The position numbers and the translations under genes are program-made. Shown here in pieces: positions 28,841 to 38,147 of a stretch of 64,000 bases of DNA (positions within the stretch are counted from its first letter, which is position 1; each line of letters starts with the position of its first letter). Source of the stretch: CAWFLT01 sp963816795. Lineage in GTDB: Bacteria > Acidobacteriota > Vicinamibacteria > Vicinamibacterales > SCN-69-37. The stretch covers positions 62,001-126,000 of the forward strand of contig CAWFLT010000001.1 of NCBI GenBank assembly GCA_963816795.1. The letters run 5' to 3'. The notes under the pieces were generated by a model. That model was given only the letters and a program-made list of their open reading frames with translations. It made no database searches and had not been told where the DNA came from.

Positions 28841-30391
28841 TTGCCACAGCGGCGCGTGGTGATTATCGGAGCTGGCGCTGCCGGCGTCTTCACGGCGTAC
28901 CGGCTGAAGCAGCACGACCCGGCCGCCGATGTGATCCTCCTCGAGCGGGCTGATCGCGTTGGCGGCAATACGCAATCGACGAGCCTGACGATCGGCGGCC
29001 GCGAGTACTCGATCGATCTCGGGGCGCAGTTCTTTCACCGCAACCCGCAGGCTGGTTATGTTCGCCTGTTGACCGACCTGGGTCTGTTCGAGGCTCCGCC
29101 ACAGATCGACGCCCGCGCGACCGGCATCACACTCTGGACGCGCGGAGACGATGGGCCGCTCCTGTGGCTGCCGGCGCAGCTCGGCGGGTTTCTCCGCTAC
29201 CGTCCGCAGGACTGGAAGCGCCTGATCGGATTCTCTACCTTCCTCGCCTACGCCTTCCTGCTCGACCGCAAAACGAGCGACGAGACAACCCTCAGCGTCG
29301 ATGATTGGGTGGATCAGCTGACGCTTCTCGACGACGAGTTCAAGGACACGGTTCTCCGGCCGTTTCTGTATCAGTTCGTGACGCTGCCGCACGCGAGGAT
29401 TGGCGAGGCGTCCGCGAAGTACGCCATCACGTACTTCGTCCGCAACGTGTTCGGCGAGCCCGGCGTCGACGAACCGCAGCCTCCGATCGAAGGCGTGAAA
29501 GGCCAGACGTTCGAGGTGTACCAGAGCCGGATCGGCCTCGACGGTGTGCTGGACCGGGCGCTGGCCGCGGCTGGGATGATTCCGAGGCTGAATGAGCCAG
29601 TCGCTGCCGTGGGCAAGAATCTCGCCGGCGGGCTCGAGGTCACGACCTCTCGCGAAACGATTCCGGCCGACCAGGTGGTCTTTGCGACTGATCCTCAATC
29701 AGCCGCGGCGATCCTCAACGCGGGCTCGTTCCCGGCCGGCGACTTGATCGACCTGCTCAATGCTTGCGAGTACGCGGACTTGGCGATCTCACTGCAGCAA
29801 GGCGGATCGTGCTGGATGCCGGACGACCCACGCTATTGGGAACCGGTCAACACGGTGGTGGAGGGCGACGCGCTGCGGTTCACGGCGTGGTTCGGCCCAC
29901 TCCGCGATACAGACTCAGCGGGGCAGCAAGTCCCCATCTTCAAGTCCTGGGGCACGCCAGATGTCAATCCGGCGGCCTGCCCCCATACGTTCTTCAGCCA
30001 TTCACATCGCATCCTCGCCCCGACCACGACGTTCATGACCAAGCGCCGCGAGATTCAGACCCGCCAAGGCCGCGACGGTCTTTGGTTCGCAGGCGGCTGG
30101 ACGAACTGGTTCGACAGTCAGGAAGCCGCACTCGATTCGGCAACCGACATCGCAGCACAACTGAGCGGCGGCACGACAGCCGTCACACGCGACGATTCAG
30201 GCGGCTTCACCGATGGCGATCGTCAACGCCGCAGGATTGAGAACTGGCTGAAGCGCGTTGCCGCCTTTGCGCCACCGGACTTCCGAGGAAGGCTTGCTCG
30301 ATTGCCTCCGGGCGGCGGAAAGCGCTTAAGGGGAGACCCACGGAGAGAACCTAGAGATCACGGAGACGAGCTTAGAGCACGACGCTCGTGA
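28841..30391 (+). CDS. FAD-dependent amine oxidase/NAD(P)-binding flavoprotein
   Basis: Soluble flavoprotein of 516 residues with the dinucleotide-binding N-terminus VVIIGAGAAGVFTAYRL and the following LLERADRVGGNTQS that positions FAD; the C-terminal GLWFAGGWTNWFDSQEAALDS closes the FAD site. Resembles desaturase/amine-oxidase-like NAD(P)-binding Rossmann proteins; substrate unknown. The start is a TTG at 28841. It has no frameshift, its codons look less extreme in GC than neighbours, and it lies between inverted intergenic repeats, which together hint at separate acquisition. The last 40 residues run into repeat DNA (CTAGAGATCACGGAG), so the native C-terminus may be shorter. Confidence 0.85.
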   Translation: MPQRRVVIIGAGAAGVFTAYRLKQHDPAADVILLERADRVGGNTQSTSLTIGGREYSIDLGAQFFHRNPQAGYVRLLTDLGLFEAPPQIDARATGITLWTRGDDGPLLWLPAQLGGFLRYRPQDWKRLIGFSTFLAYAFLLDRKTSDETTLSVDDWVDQLTLLDDEFKDTVLRPFLYQFVTLPHARIGEASAKYAITYFVRNVFGEPGVDEPQPPIEGVKGQTFEVYQSRIGLDGVLDRALAAAGMIPRLNEPVAAVGKNLAGGLEVTTSRETIPADQVVFATDPQSAAAILNAGSFPAGDLIDLLNACEYADLAISLQQGGSCWMPDDPRYWEPVNTVVEGDALRFTAWFGPLRDTDSAGQQVPIFKSWGTPDVNPAACPHTFFSHSHRILAPTTTFMTKRREIQTRQGRDGLWFAGGWTNWFDSQEAALDSATDIAAQLSGGTTAVTRDDSGGFTDGDRQRRRIENWLKRVAAFAPPDFRGRLARLPPGGGKRLRGDPRREPRDHGDELRARRS

Positions 30392-30478
30392 TGCCGTCCT
30401 TCAGCCGGACTGTGTTGAAGTTGAATATCAGGCCCTTCTTGAGGCCTGTCAGTCGTAGATAGGTGACTACCTTCATAG
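30373..30478 (-). pseudogene. C-terminal relic of a GxxExxY family protein
   Basis: The translated fragment VVTYLRLTGLKKGLIFNFNT followed by VRLKDGI and a stop is the typical C-terminal end of GxxExxY (PDDEXK_3) proteins, normally about 125 residues. Upstream, no GxxExxY motif or other part of the domain is recognisable, so only the last third remains. It sits in the repeat-rich 500-base stretch downstream of the amine oxidase. Confidence 0.65.
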
Positions 30479-30758
30479 GCGAGGCATTGTTCGTAGACTG
30501 ACTCATAGAGCCCCGGCCCAAGCGCGCGATGTCACTCGTATCGCGCAACCGATCACGGCCGTAGCGTTTGGATTGACGATGAGCGGCATGCCGCCAAAAG
30601 AGGCAAGCGGCTAGCCAAGTCGGTTGGCGCAATTCCTGAGGAAGAGTCGGCCACCGAACGCTAAGCGGGTGCAATTGTTGCGATCCGAAGGCGCCAGCCG
30701 GCGTTGCAGATTCTGCGATCGTCTCAGCAGTGGTCCGTTCTCCGTGCCCTCTAGAATT

Positions 30759-30895
30759 AATGGCGCGGGGCCCGCACTCCGCCAGGCTTCGGGCCCGCGC
30801 CCGAAGCGCGGCGCGGGCGCACTCGCGCTCGCGTGCCAGCTCGCATCTCGTGCGCTAGCTCTTCTCCGTGCTCTCTAGCTCTTCTCCGTGTCCTC
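30759..30895. repeat. Inverted copy of the REP-like palindrome and CACGGAGAAGAG repeats
   Basis: GGCGCGGGGCCC...GGCTTCGGGCCCGCGCC (30759-30816) is the palindrome family in reverse orientation, and TAGCTCTTCTCCGTG occurs twice at about 30855-30890, the reverse complement of the repeats at 28698-28742. The rest of 30392-30898 holds only the GxxExxY relic and no other supported gene. Confidence 0.65.
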
Positions 30896-30898
30896 GTT

Positions 30899-31633
30899 CT
30901 ATGTCATCGAGTAGACCACCAGATTCACCGCGAACCTGGTGTTGTCTTCCGTCCGAAAGCGCTTGTTGCGCCAGTCGTAGTCCCACTCGCAACCGTAGTC
31001 CTTGTTCGAGTAGATCACGCCGAGCCGGCCGCGGCGTTCGACGCCTTTCAGGTAGTCGTGCACCATGTCGTCGCCCCAGCCGTTGAGCTCATGGCTGGTC
31101 TGCGGCGGGCCGTCCGGGAAGCGGAAGAACGAACGGTAGATGGCGTGCGAGTTCGGAATCTTGGCCAGCGTGTTCGGCCCGGGGAAGATCCGGCGCATCT
31201 CGTCTTCGAACGACTTGGCGTACAGCCCGTCGACGTCGTGATTGCAGTCGTCGGAGAACAGCAGGCCGCCGCCCTCGACGAAGCGCGCCAGGTTGGCCCG
31301 CTCGGCGGTGGTAAACCGCACGAGCTTGTGCCCGGTCATGAAAAGAAAGGGGAACGCGGCCAGTTCCGTCGAATCCGGAGGAATGACGATCTCTTCCGGG
31401 TAGACGGGAATCTCGGTGTACTGCACGACGGCATCCAGCACGTTGGCCGCCACCTTGGGGTTGTAGTCCCAGTCGCCGGAGTCGTAGCGCAGCCTGGCGA
31501 AGACGAACTCCGAAGCGCGCGGGCCCACCGGTCGCCGCGGCGCCTTGCCCTGCGCCAGCGCGCCAACCGGCCCGAGAGCGACCGCCCCCGCCGCCACGCC
31601 GACCCGCCGAAGAAACTCCCGCCGGCTCTTCAT
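30899..31633 (-). CDS. DUF4159 domain protein with Tat signal
   Basis: Exported protein of 244 residues with a twin-arginine signal (SRREFLRRVGVAAGAVALG). The body matches DUF4159: FVFARLRYDSGDWDYNPK near the start, FLFMTGHKLVRFTTAERANL, the Cys/His/Asp-containing FSDDCNHDVDGLYAKSFE, and the C-terminal CEWDYDWRNKRFRTEDNTRF. DUF4159 is related to class I glutamine-amidotransferase-like folds and often travels with MoxR/Bat operons; here it stands alone, divergent from the VWFA genes. I chose the ATG at 31633 because it puts the RR motif at residues 4-5. Confidence 0.88.
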   Translation of the reverse strand: MKSRREFLRRVGVAAGAVALGPVGALAQGKAPRRPVGPRASEFVFARLRYDSGDWDYNPKVAANVLDAVVQYTEIPVYPEEIVIPPDSTELAAFPFLFMTGHKLVRFTTAERANLARFVEGGGLLFSDDCNHDVDGLYAKSFEDEMRRIFPGPNTLAKIPNSHAIYRSFFRFPDGPPQTSHELNGWGDDMVHDYLKGVERRGRLGVIYSNKDYGCEWDYDWRNKRFRTEDNTRFAVNLVVYSMT

Positions 31634-31718
31634 GAATGAATCGTACCAGGTACGACCTCCCCCTCCCAAGCAGCCTCGCCCGTCCTCGTAGTAACGTAGT
31701 GCCGGCGGGTCCAACACC

Positions 31719-32639
31719 ATGCAACGGCTGAAATTCCTCCCATTCGTCGTTCTGCTCGCCGCCACGTCCCTGCTCGCGGAGCAGCAGGGCGTGTTCCGCG
31801 CCGGTGTCATCACGGTGCCGATCTACACGACGGTGACTGACAAGACCGGCCGGCTGGTGCCTGACCTCGAAGAACAGCATTTCGAGATCTATGACAACGA
31901 GAAGCTGCAGAAGACGGCCTTCTTCCGCAGCGACATCCAGCCCGTTTCTGTGGTCATCGCGCTCGATATGAGCGGCAGCATGATCATGAACATCGAGCTG
32001 GCGAAAAGCGCGGCCGAGGCGTTCGTCCTGCGCTTGCTGCCGCACGATCGGGCGCGCATCGTCTCGTTCGACGACAAGGTCGCCGTGAGTCCGATGTTCA
32101 CGTCGAACCGGGACGATCTGATTCGCTACCTGCACACCGAGATGCAGTACGGCAACGGCACAAGGTTGTGGGATGCGGTCGATGTGGGAATTACCGCCCT
32201 CTCGAAAGAAACCAATCGACGGGTCGTGCTCGTCTTGAGCGATGGCGAAGACACGAGCAGCAAGTCGGTTGGGCGCGACGAGGTCCTCGCGCGCGCACAG
32301 CAAGAGGACCTGATGATCTACGCGGTCGGCATCCGGAGCCGGTATCGCGGCGGACCGGGCGGCAGCTTCATCGAGAGCCGGCCCGACCGCGGCCTGCGCA
32401 AAGTGGCGGAAGAGACCGGCGGCGGCTATTTCGAACTGCTGCGAACGGCCGAACTGAACTCGACCTTCACAAAGGTCGCCGACGAGCTCCACCGGCAGTA
32501 CGTCCTCGGGTTCACGCCTGAGACGCTCGACAACAAGGTGCACAAGCTCGACGTCCGCATCAAAGTGCCGGGCATGGTCGCGCGGAGCCGGAAGACCTAT
32601 GTGGCCTCCAAGTCGCCCTCGCCCGGAGGCGGCCGGTAG
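31719..32639 (+). CDS. VWFA-related acidobacterial domain protein 1 (TIGR03436 type)
   Basis: Secreted 306-residue protein: signal peptide (LKFLPFVVLLAATSLLA), a short beta domain (TVPIYTTVTDKTGRLVPDL, EEQHFEIYDN), then a VWA domain with the MIDAS start IALDMSGSM, VVLVLSDGEDTSS as the second metal segment, and the conserved end LHRQYVLGFTPE. This is the layout of the VWFA-related family expanded in Acidobacteriota. Probably binds a partner protein through Mg; no partner is visible. First of three similar units in a row. Confidence 0.92.
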   Translation: MQRLKFLPFVVLLAATSLLAEQQGVFRAGVITVPIYTTVTDKTGRLVPDLEEQHFEIYDNEKLQKTAFFRSDIQPVSVVIALDMSGSMIMNIELAKSAAEAFVLRLLPHDRARIVSFDDKVAVSPMFTSNRDDLIRYLHTEMQYGNGTRLWDAVDVGITALSKETNRRVVLVLSDGEDTSSKSVGRDEVLARAQQEDLMIYAVGIRSRYRGGPGGSFIESRPDRGLRKVAEETGGGYFELLRTAELNSTFTKVADELHRQYVLGFTPETLDNKVHKLDVRIKVPGMVARSRKTYVASKSPSPGGGR

Positions 32640-32649
32640 GTCCGAGACG

Positions 32650-33654
32650 ATGCGGCGCCTGGTGCTTTGCGTCGCCGGCATGCTCGGCCTCGCCGCCGCG
32701 CCGCAACAGCCCGCCGCGCCCCAACAGCCTCCTCCGGCTCCACCACAGCAACAAGCGCCCGTCTTTCGCGCCGGTGTCGAGACCGTCGCCGTCTATGCGA
32801 CCGTCCTCGATCGGAGCGGTGAACTGGTCTCGCACCTGCCGCGAGAGGCGTTCAGGATCTTCGACGACGGCATGCGGCAGGACCTGACGGTCTTCGTCAA
32901 CACGTTACAGCCGATCACGGCCATCCTCCTCGTCGATACCAGCGCGAGCATGACGCCGACCCTCGACTTCGCGCGCGCCGCCGCGGAGGCGTTCGTCCTT
33001 CGCATGATGCCGGGCGATCAGGCCCGCGTCGGCAGCTTCAGCGATCGCGTGGACATCAGCCCGGAGTTCACCGGCAACCGCGATGTCCTGTTGAAGGCGT
33101 TGCGGGACGACCTGCACATCGGCAATCCGACGCGGCTGTGGGACGCCCTCGACCACACGATGACGGCACTGGCGCCGCTCGGCGGCCGGCGGGTCATCAT
33201 CGTGCTGACGGACGGGGTCGATACCTACAGCACGACACGGGCGGCGCAGATCTTCGAACGCGCGCGCGCCGACGAGCTGATGATCTACGCGGTGCACATC
33301 CGGTCGCGGGCACGCCCTGGCATCGAGGCGATGATCTCCGGGGCGCGCGGCATCGTCGACGATCCGCGCCGCTCGATCCCGCCGGGCGAGACGCTGCGCC
33401 GGCTCGCGTACCAGACCGGCGGCGGCTACTTCATGATGAACCCGACCGACGACGTGAACGCCACGTTTACGCGCGTCGCCTACGAGCTGCACCACCAGTA
33501 CGTGCTCGGCTTTTCGCCCGAGAAGCTGGACGGGAAGGTGCATGCGATCAACGTCCGTGTCGCCGACTCGACCATGATCGTGCGGGCGCGCCAGAGCTAC
33601 CTCGCCGACACGTCGCGGATCGGGTCCAGGCACCACGACGAGGACGCCCGACCG
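32650..33654 (+). CDS. VWFA-related acidobacterial domain protein 2, continuous with unit 3
   Basis: Second VWFA unit: signal peptide and Pro/Gln-rich spacer (AAPQQPAAPQQPPPAPPQQ), the ETVAVYATVLDRSGELVSHL beta domain, MIDAS LLVDTSASM, VIIVLTDGVDTYS, and HHQYVLGFSPEKLDGKVH. The ATG at 32650 gives the signal peptide. There is no stop before the ATG of the third unit at 33655; the frame runs straight through SYLADTSRIGSRHHDEDARP. Because the third unit begins with its own signal peptide, a lost stop (base error or mutation) is more likely than a true fusion. Confidence 0.85.
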
Positions 33655-34908
33655 ATGAGGCACCGGCTCCTGATGCCGGCTTCGGCGGCGGTGACCGCCA
33701 TCTGGCTGGCCGCGATCGCGCCGGGTTGGGCCGAGCAGGAGCGGGCGCAGTTTCGCGGCGGCACCGACATCGTCTCCCTCTATGCCACCGTCGTCGACCG
33801 CCAGCGGCGCCTGGTCACGGACCTTCGTCAGGAGGACTTCACGGTCACCGACGACGGGCGCCGGCAGACGCTGGCGTTCTTCACCAACGAGGTGCAGCCG
33901 TTCTCGGTCGTGCTGATGATCGACTGCAGCGGCACCATGAGCGATCACCTCGGCCTCCCGCGCAAGGCCGCGACAGAGTTCATCCGGACGATGCTGCCAG
34001 CGGATCGCGCGCTCGTCGGCAGCTTCAGCGACCAGATCCGTTTCGGGCCTGACGAGTTCACGGGGAATCACGCCGAGCTCATCGAATTGCTCCAGCGCGA
34101 TCTCCAACGCCCGGGCGCCTCGCCGGTCTGGACCGCGATCGATCGCAGCATCGATCGGCTGATTCCGCTCAAGGGACGCCGCGTCGTCCTGGTGCTGACC
34201 GATGGGCATGACGCACCGAACTGGAATCAGCCGCACACGAAGATCGGCGCGCTGATGGACCGGGCGCGAACCGCGGACGTGATGATCTACACCATCGGAT
34301 TCTCGGCGTCGTCCGAACGGTTCTCGGGAGCCCAGCGGGGCCCGTTTGGATTCCCGCCGGGCGGCGGTTCTGCCAGGACGACTCCCCTGCTCAGCAAGCA
34401 GGTGCAGCCGCCCGACCCGGCGCTGAAGGATCTGGCCAAGGTCAGCGGGGGCGCCTATTTCGAGCTCGGTGAGCGGGAGGATCTTGCCGCCCTTTTCCGG
34501 CGCGTTTCCGAAGAGCTGCGACATCAGTACTGGATGGGGTTCACGCCCGCCAAGCTCGACGGCAAGCAACATGAGATCGGGGTGAAGGTGTCGCCGCCCG
34601 GTCTCGAAGTCCGCGCGCGACGGCACTACATCGCGAGACCGGCGTCCAGCGGAAAAGTCGCCCTGACCGGCCGCGTCGCGGCTGTTCGCGACCGCATGGA
34701 ACGGCTGAACGCAGACTACTTGCTTCAGATCGATGCGAACGTCGCCAGCGGCGGCGTACCTGCCGTCGACGTCGAGGTCAACGCGCAGCCCTTCCTCGTC
34801 CGCGCACCGGTCTCGGTGTTCCAGAAGTTGTCGTCATCGCGAAAGAACTCGGCGAGGGTGTTTTCTGCGTGTTCTTCGTGTGACCGGTACCAGGAGTCGT
34901 CCGCGTAG
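33655..34908 (+). CDS. VWFA-related acidobacterial domain protein 3, 3' end disturbed
   Basis: Third VWFA unit, starting with its own signal peptide (LLMPASAAVTAIWLAAIAPGWA). Beta domain TDIVSLYATVVDRQRRLV, MIDAS LMIDCSGTMSDH (Cys replaces the middle Ser/Thr-flanking Ala), VVLVLTDGHDAPN, and LRHQYWMGFTPAKLDGK are in order. The part after about 34700 overlaps the antisense sulfotransferase fragment; the last 40 residues are probably not native and the real stop may have been lost at the rearrangement near 34.8 kb. Confidence 0.82.
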   Translation: MRHRLLMPASAAVTAIWLAAIAPGWAEQERAQFRGGTDIVSLYATVVDRQRRLVTDLRQEDFTVTDDGRRQTLAFFTNEVQPFSVVLMIDCSGTMSDHLGLPRKAATEFIRTMLPADRALVGSFSDQIRFGPDEFTGNHAELIELLQRDLQRPGASPVWTAIDRSIDRLIPLKGRRVVLVLTDGHDAPNWNQPHTKIGALMDRARTADVMIYTIGFSASSERFSGAQRGPFGFPPGGGSARTTPLLSKQVQPPDPALKDLAKVSGGAYFELGEREDLAALFRRVSEELRHQYWMGFTPAKLDGKQHEIGVKVSPPGLEVRARRHYIARPASSGKVALTGRVAAVRDRMERLNADYLLQIDANVASGGVPAVDVEVNAQPFLVRAPVSVFQKLSSSRKNSARVFSACSSCDRYQESSA

Positions 34909-35600
34909 CGATTCCACTGCCCGACCGGTGGTGCCGTCACCAGCCGGCCGAGGGTCGATGGATCCCCATCCAGATCGAGCTGATCAACCAATCGGCCGAT
35001 GACCTCCGCGGGACGTGACACGAGATCTTCGAACGACAGGGAGATGTCCGCATAGGCGGCGCCATAGAGGTACGACAGCTTCCAGATGAAATAGAACAAG
35101 AGATAGGGCGGGGTACCCTCATCAACGGGCAGAAACGGAAAATGGCGCTTCAGGTCGACGCCCCATCGGAACAGGTAGAAGTGGTCGTGAGGTCCGAACT
35201 CGCCCAATGTGACATCACGCGGCACGGTGGCGGGACGCATGAGCGACGAACACCACTGATCGCGAGGATGGCGGTAGAGGTGGACGAACGCGGCGCCGGG
35301 AAACTGCCGCCTGAGCCACGGCAGCCGGAAGTCGATCCGATTACATTGAAGCACGGCTCGGTCCGGTGACGCCCGATTCGATCAGCCGGCTGAAATACTG
35401 CTGCAGGTCAGCATCCCAGGCCGACTCGTCCATGAACAACGAGCGGATGGTCCAGTCGGCCCGATGCCACTGGCCCAGCTCGGTCAAGCCCTCGTACTCG
35501 CGCCAGTAGTCGTCCACGCCGCGATGCGTCGGATCGATCCGGTTGCCACGCGACGCCGGATCGAACCATCGACGCTCGTTCAGCGGCTCGTAATAGGAAC
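34725..35600 (-). pseudogene. Sulfotransferase-family gene lacking its N-terminus
   Basis: Read on the minus strand, two frames join into one protein: SYYEPLNERRWFDP ... GQWHRADWTIRSLFMDES, then CNRIDFRLPWLRRQFPGAAF, VHLYRHPRDQWCSSL and ISLSFEDLVSRPAEVIGRLV. The RHPRDQW segment is the 3'-PB-like sulfotransferase motif. An extra A near 35356 (CCG, A, GCC) separates the frames. The N-terminal P-loop region that should bind PAPS is missing: the sequence stops abruptly near 35600, where M24 peptidase sequence begins on the other strand. Either a rearrangement or a misjoin. Confidence 0.72.
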
Positions 35601-36068
35601 GGCAGCCGTCGTGATGATCGACGGCGGCACCAGCTGCGAGGGCTACCAATCGGACATCACGCGGACCACGGTGTTCGGGAAGGCCCGGCCCGGCAGATCG
35701 ACGTGTGGAACCTGGAGAAGCGGGCCCAGACCGCTGCCTTCGAGGCGATGAAGCTCGGTGCGCGGTGCGAGGCGGTCGATGCGGCCGCGCGCAAGGTCAT
35801 CGTCGATGCGGGCTTCGGGCCGGCCTACAAGACGCCTGGCTTGCCCCATCGCACCGGCCACGGGATCGGCCTCGAGGGCCACGAATGGACCAACTTCGTC
35901 AAGGGCAACACGACCCCGCTCGCCCCGGGGATGTGCTTCAGCGATGAGCCGATGGTGGCCATTCCTGGCGAGTTCGGTATTCGCCTGGAGGACTGTGTGT
36001 ACTTCACCGACGCCGGCGCGAAGTTCTTCACGAAACAGAGCCTCGCCATCGATCAGCCGTTCGGGTAG
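35600..36068 (+). pseudogene. C-terminal part of an M24 Xaa-Pro aminopeptidase-like protein
   Basis: Creatinase/aminopeptidase fold, catalytic half only. Metal ligands are present: the two Asp of MIDGGTSCEGYQSDITRT, the His of HRTGHGIGLEGHE, the Glu of FSDEPMV and the Glu of GIRLEDCVYFT. The N-terminal domain and first part of the catalytic domain are absent; the match starts abruptly near 35600 (AAVVMIDGG). A frameshift near 35690 separates TTVFGKA from DVWNLEKRAQTAAFEAM. Without its N-terminal half it is unlikely to work as it stands. Confidence 0.78.
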
Positions 36069-36160
36069 CGGCCCGGGCGGCCGGCATGGGCCGGTCTCAG
36101 CGTTTCCTCAGCGAGCCCTCACGACGAGGGCTGGCACATCTCGATATAGTGGGTGGTCTG

Positions 36161-37075
36161 ATGCCTGCGCCCCCCGTGGTGCCTCGCGCCATCGTCATGC
36201 TCATCCTGACCGCCTCGCTCGCGGCCGGGTCGGGGTGTTCCCTCAAGACGATGGCGATGAAGTCGGTCGCCGGCGCGCTGTCGGACACCGGCGATGTGTT
36301 CTCGCGCGACGACGATCGGAAGCTGGTCGAAGGCGCGAGCATGTTCGCGCTCAAGCTGTCCGAGGTCCTGCTCGAATCGCTGCCGAAAGACCGGCCGCTC
36401 CTCACCGCCACCTGCGCCAGCTTCACGCAGTACGCGTACGCCTTCGTCCAGAGCGAGGCCGAGATTCTCGAATTCAGCGATCAAGGCGCGGCGACGGCCG
36501 AAAAGGCACGCGCGGTGAAGCTGTACTTGCGCGCCAAGGACTACTGCTTCCGCGCGTTGGAAACCGTGCTCCCGGGGATCACGCAGGAGATTCTGCAGGA
36601 GCCCGTGGCGGCGCTGAAGGGCGCGCGGCGCGAGCATGTGCCCCTCCTCTACTGGGCCGCGGCGTCGTGGGGGCTCGCGATCGGGCTCCAGACCGACCTG
36701 GCCATCGATCTCCCGTCCGTGCGCGCACTCGCGGAACGCGGCATCCAGCTCGACGACACGTGGAACCGCGGCGCGCTGCACGAAATCATGATCACGCTCG
36801 ACGGCCAAAGCGAGCTGCTTGGCGGCTCCGAAGCGCGCGCCCGTGCCGAGTTCAAGCGCACGGTCGAGCTTCAGAAGGGCCTGTCGCCGAGCCCGTACAT
36901 TTCGATGGCGATGTTCGCGGTGGGCAAACAGGATCGCGCCGAGTTCGACCGGATGATCACGGATGCGCTCGCGATCGACCCGGAGAAGGACAAGAGCAAC
37001 CGCCTCGTCGTCATCGTCCTCCAGCGCGTCGCCCGGGCCATGCAAGCCAACGCCGATAAGCTGTTTACCAAGTAG
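36161..37075 (+). CDS. TatT-like lipoprotein of a TPR-associated TRAP transporter
   Basis: Lipoprotein of about 304 residues with lipobox LAAGSGCSL after a short signal sequence; I chose ATG 36161 (MPAPPVVPRAIVMLILTASL). The rest is helical with TPR-like repeats and matches the TRAP T-component (TatT): CASFTQYAYAFVQSEAEILE, AKDYCFRALETVLPG, LLYWAAASWGLAIGL, RAEFKRTVELQKG. TatT trimerises and docks the substrate-binding protein in the treponemal system. It is directly upstream (10 bases) of a DctP gene and a fused DctQM gene, which supports the call strongly. Confidence 0.88.
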   Translation: MPAPPVVPRAIVMLILTASLAAGSGCSLKTMAMKSVAGALSDTGDVFSRDDDRKLVEGASMFALKLSEVLLESLPKDRPLLTATCASFTQYAYAFVQSEAEILEFSDQGAATAEKARAVKLYLRAKDYCFRALETVLPGITQEILQEPVAALKGARREHVPLLYWAAASWGLAIGLQTDLAIDLPSVRALAERGIQLDDTWNRGALHEIMITLDGQSELLGGSEARARAEFKRTVELQKGLSPSPYISMAMFAVGKQDRAEFDRMITDALAIDPEKDKSNRLVVIVLQRVARAMQANADKLFTK

Positions 37076-37084
37076 GGAGCGTCC

Positions 37085-38112
37085 ATGTTTCGCGTCAAGC
37101 CACTCGCGCTCGTCGTTGCTGCCGTCGTGCTCGCCGGAGCCCAGTTGATCGCCGCTCCAGTTGCGATCCGGCTCGCCACGCTCGTGCCGAGAAACTCGAT
37201 CTGGTACAACGCGCTCACCGAGATGGGGGCGACCTGGATGAAGTCGACGGAGGGCCGCGTCAAGCTGACGGTCTACGAAGGCGGCACCCAGGGCGACGAG
37301 CGCACCGTCATCCGGTATCATGCGCCCGGAAGTCGATCAGTTGAACGCCTCGCTCCTCACCTCGGCCGGACTGGGACACATCGACGACGGCTTCAACGTG
37401 TTCGGCATCCCGTTCTTCTTCCAGTCGGACGCCGAAGCGCGACACGTGCGGGAGAAGCTGACGCCGGTGCTCGCCAAGCGGCTCGCCGCGAAGGGCTTCC
37501 ATCTGGTGCACTGGGGGCACGCCGGCTGGGTGCAGGTCTTCTCGAAGGCGCCGATCAAGACGCTCGCCGATCTGAAGCGGCTGAAGCTCTTCACCGGTGA
37601 GGGTGACGATCGGATGGTGCAGTGGTACACGCAGAACGGCTTCAAGCCCGTGGCGCTGAAACCGACTGACATCGCGACCGGTATGACGACCGGGTCTGAT
37701 CGAAGCCGCGCCCAGTCCGGCGTACGCGGCCGCAGTCATTCAGCTCTATCGCAGCGCCGATTACATGCTCGACATTCGCGTCGCGCCGCTCATCGGCGCC
37801 ACCGTGATCGCCGATCGCATCTGGTCGCAGGTCTCGGCCGAGGACAAGACCAAGGTCCTGGCGGCCGGACAGGTGATGGAAACGCGGCTCGATACGGAAG
37901 TGCCGGGGCAGGACGCCAAAGCGATCGACGACATGAAGGTGCGCAACAAGCGCTTCCAGGTCGTGACGCTCGACGCGGCTGGCCTCGCCTCATTCCGCAC
38001 CGAGGCCGAGCGGCTGGCGACGACGATGCGCGGGACCATGGTTCCGGCCGAGGTCTATGACCTCGCTGTGCGGGAGCGCGACGCGTTCAGGAAGTCGGGC
38101 GGCAAGAATTGA
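37085..38112 (+). CDS. TRAP transporter substrate-binding protein (DctP/TatP type), frameshifted twice
   Basis: Periplasmic binding protein with signal peptide (LALVVAAVVLAGAQLIAA). DctP features: RLATLVPRNSIWYNALTEM, KLTVYEGGTQGDE, FNVFGIPFFFQSDAEARHV, FSKAPIKTLADLKRLKLF and the C-terminal helical part ending DAFRKSGGKN. Extra bases at 37316 (CGG, T, ATC) and 37695 (GGG, T, CTG) split it into three frames; once removed it is a normal 341-residue protein. Pairs with TatT upstream and DctQM downstream. Ligand cannot be predicted; TatP proteins have been linked to hydrophobic ligands. Confidence 0.9.
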
Positions 38113-38147
38113 CATTTCCACTGACGCGGCCGAGGCCGAGCCGCTAA

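Noticed and set aside
31089..34626. Long antisense frames opposite DUF4159 and the VWFA genes
   Set aside because: They lack domains, while the sense frames have full VWA motifs and signal peptides.
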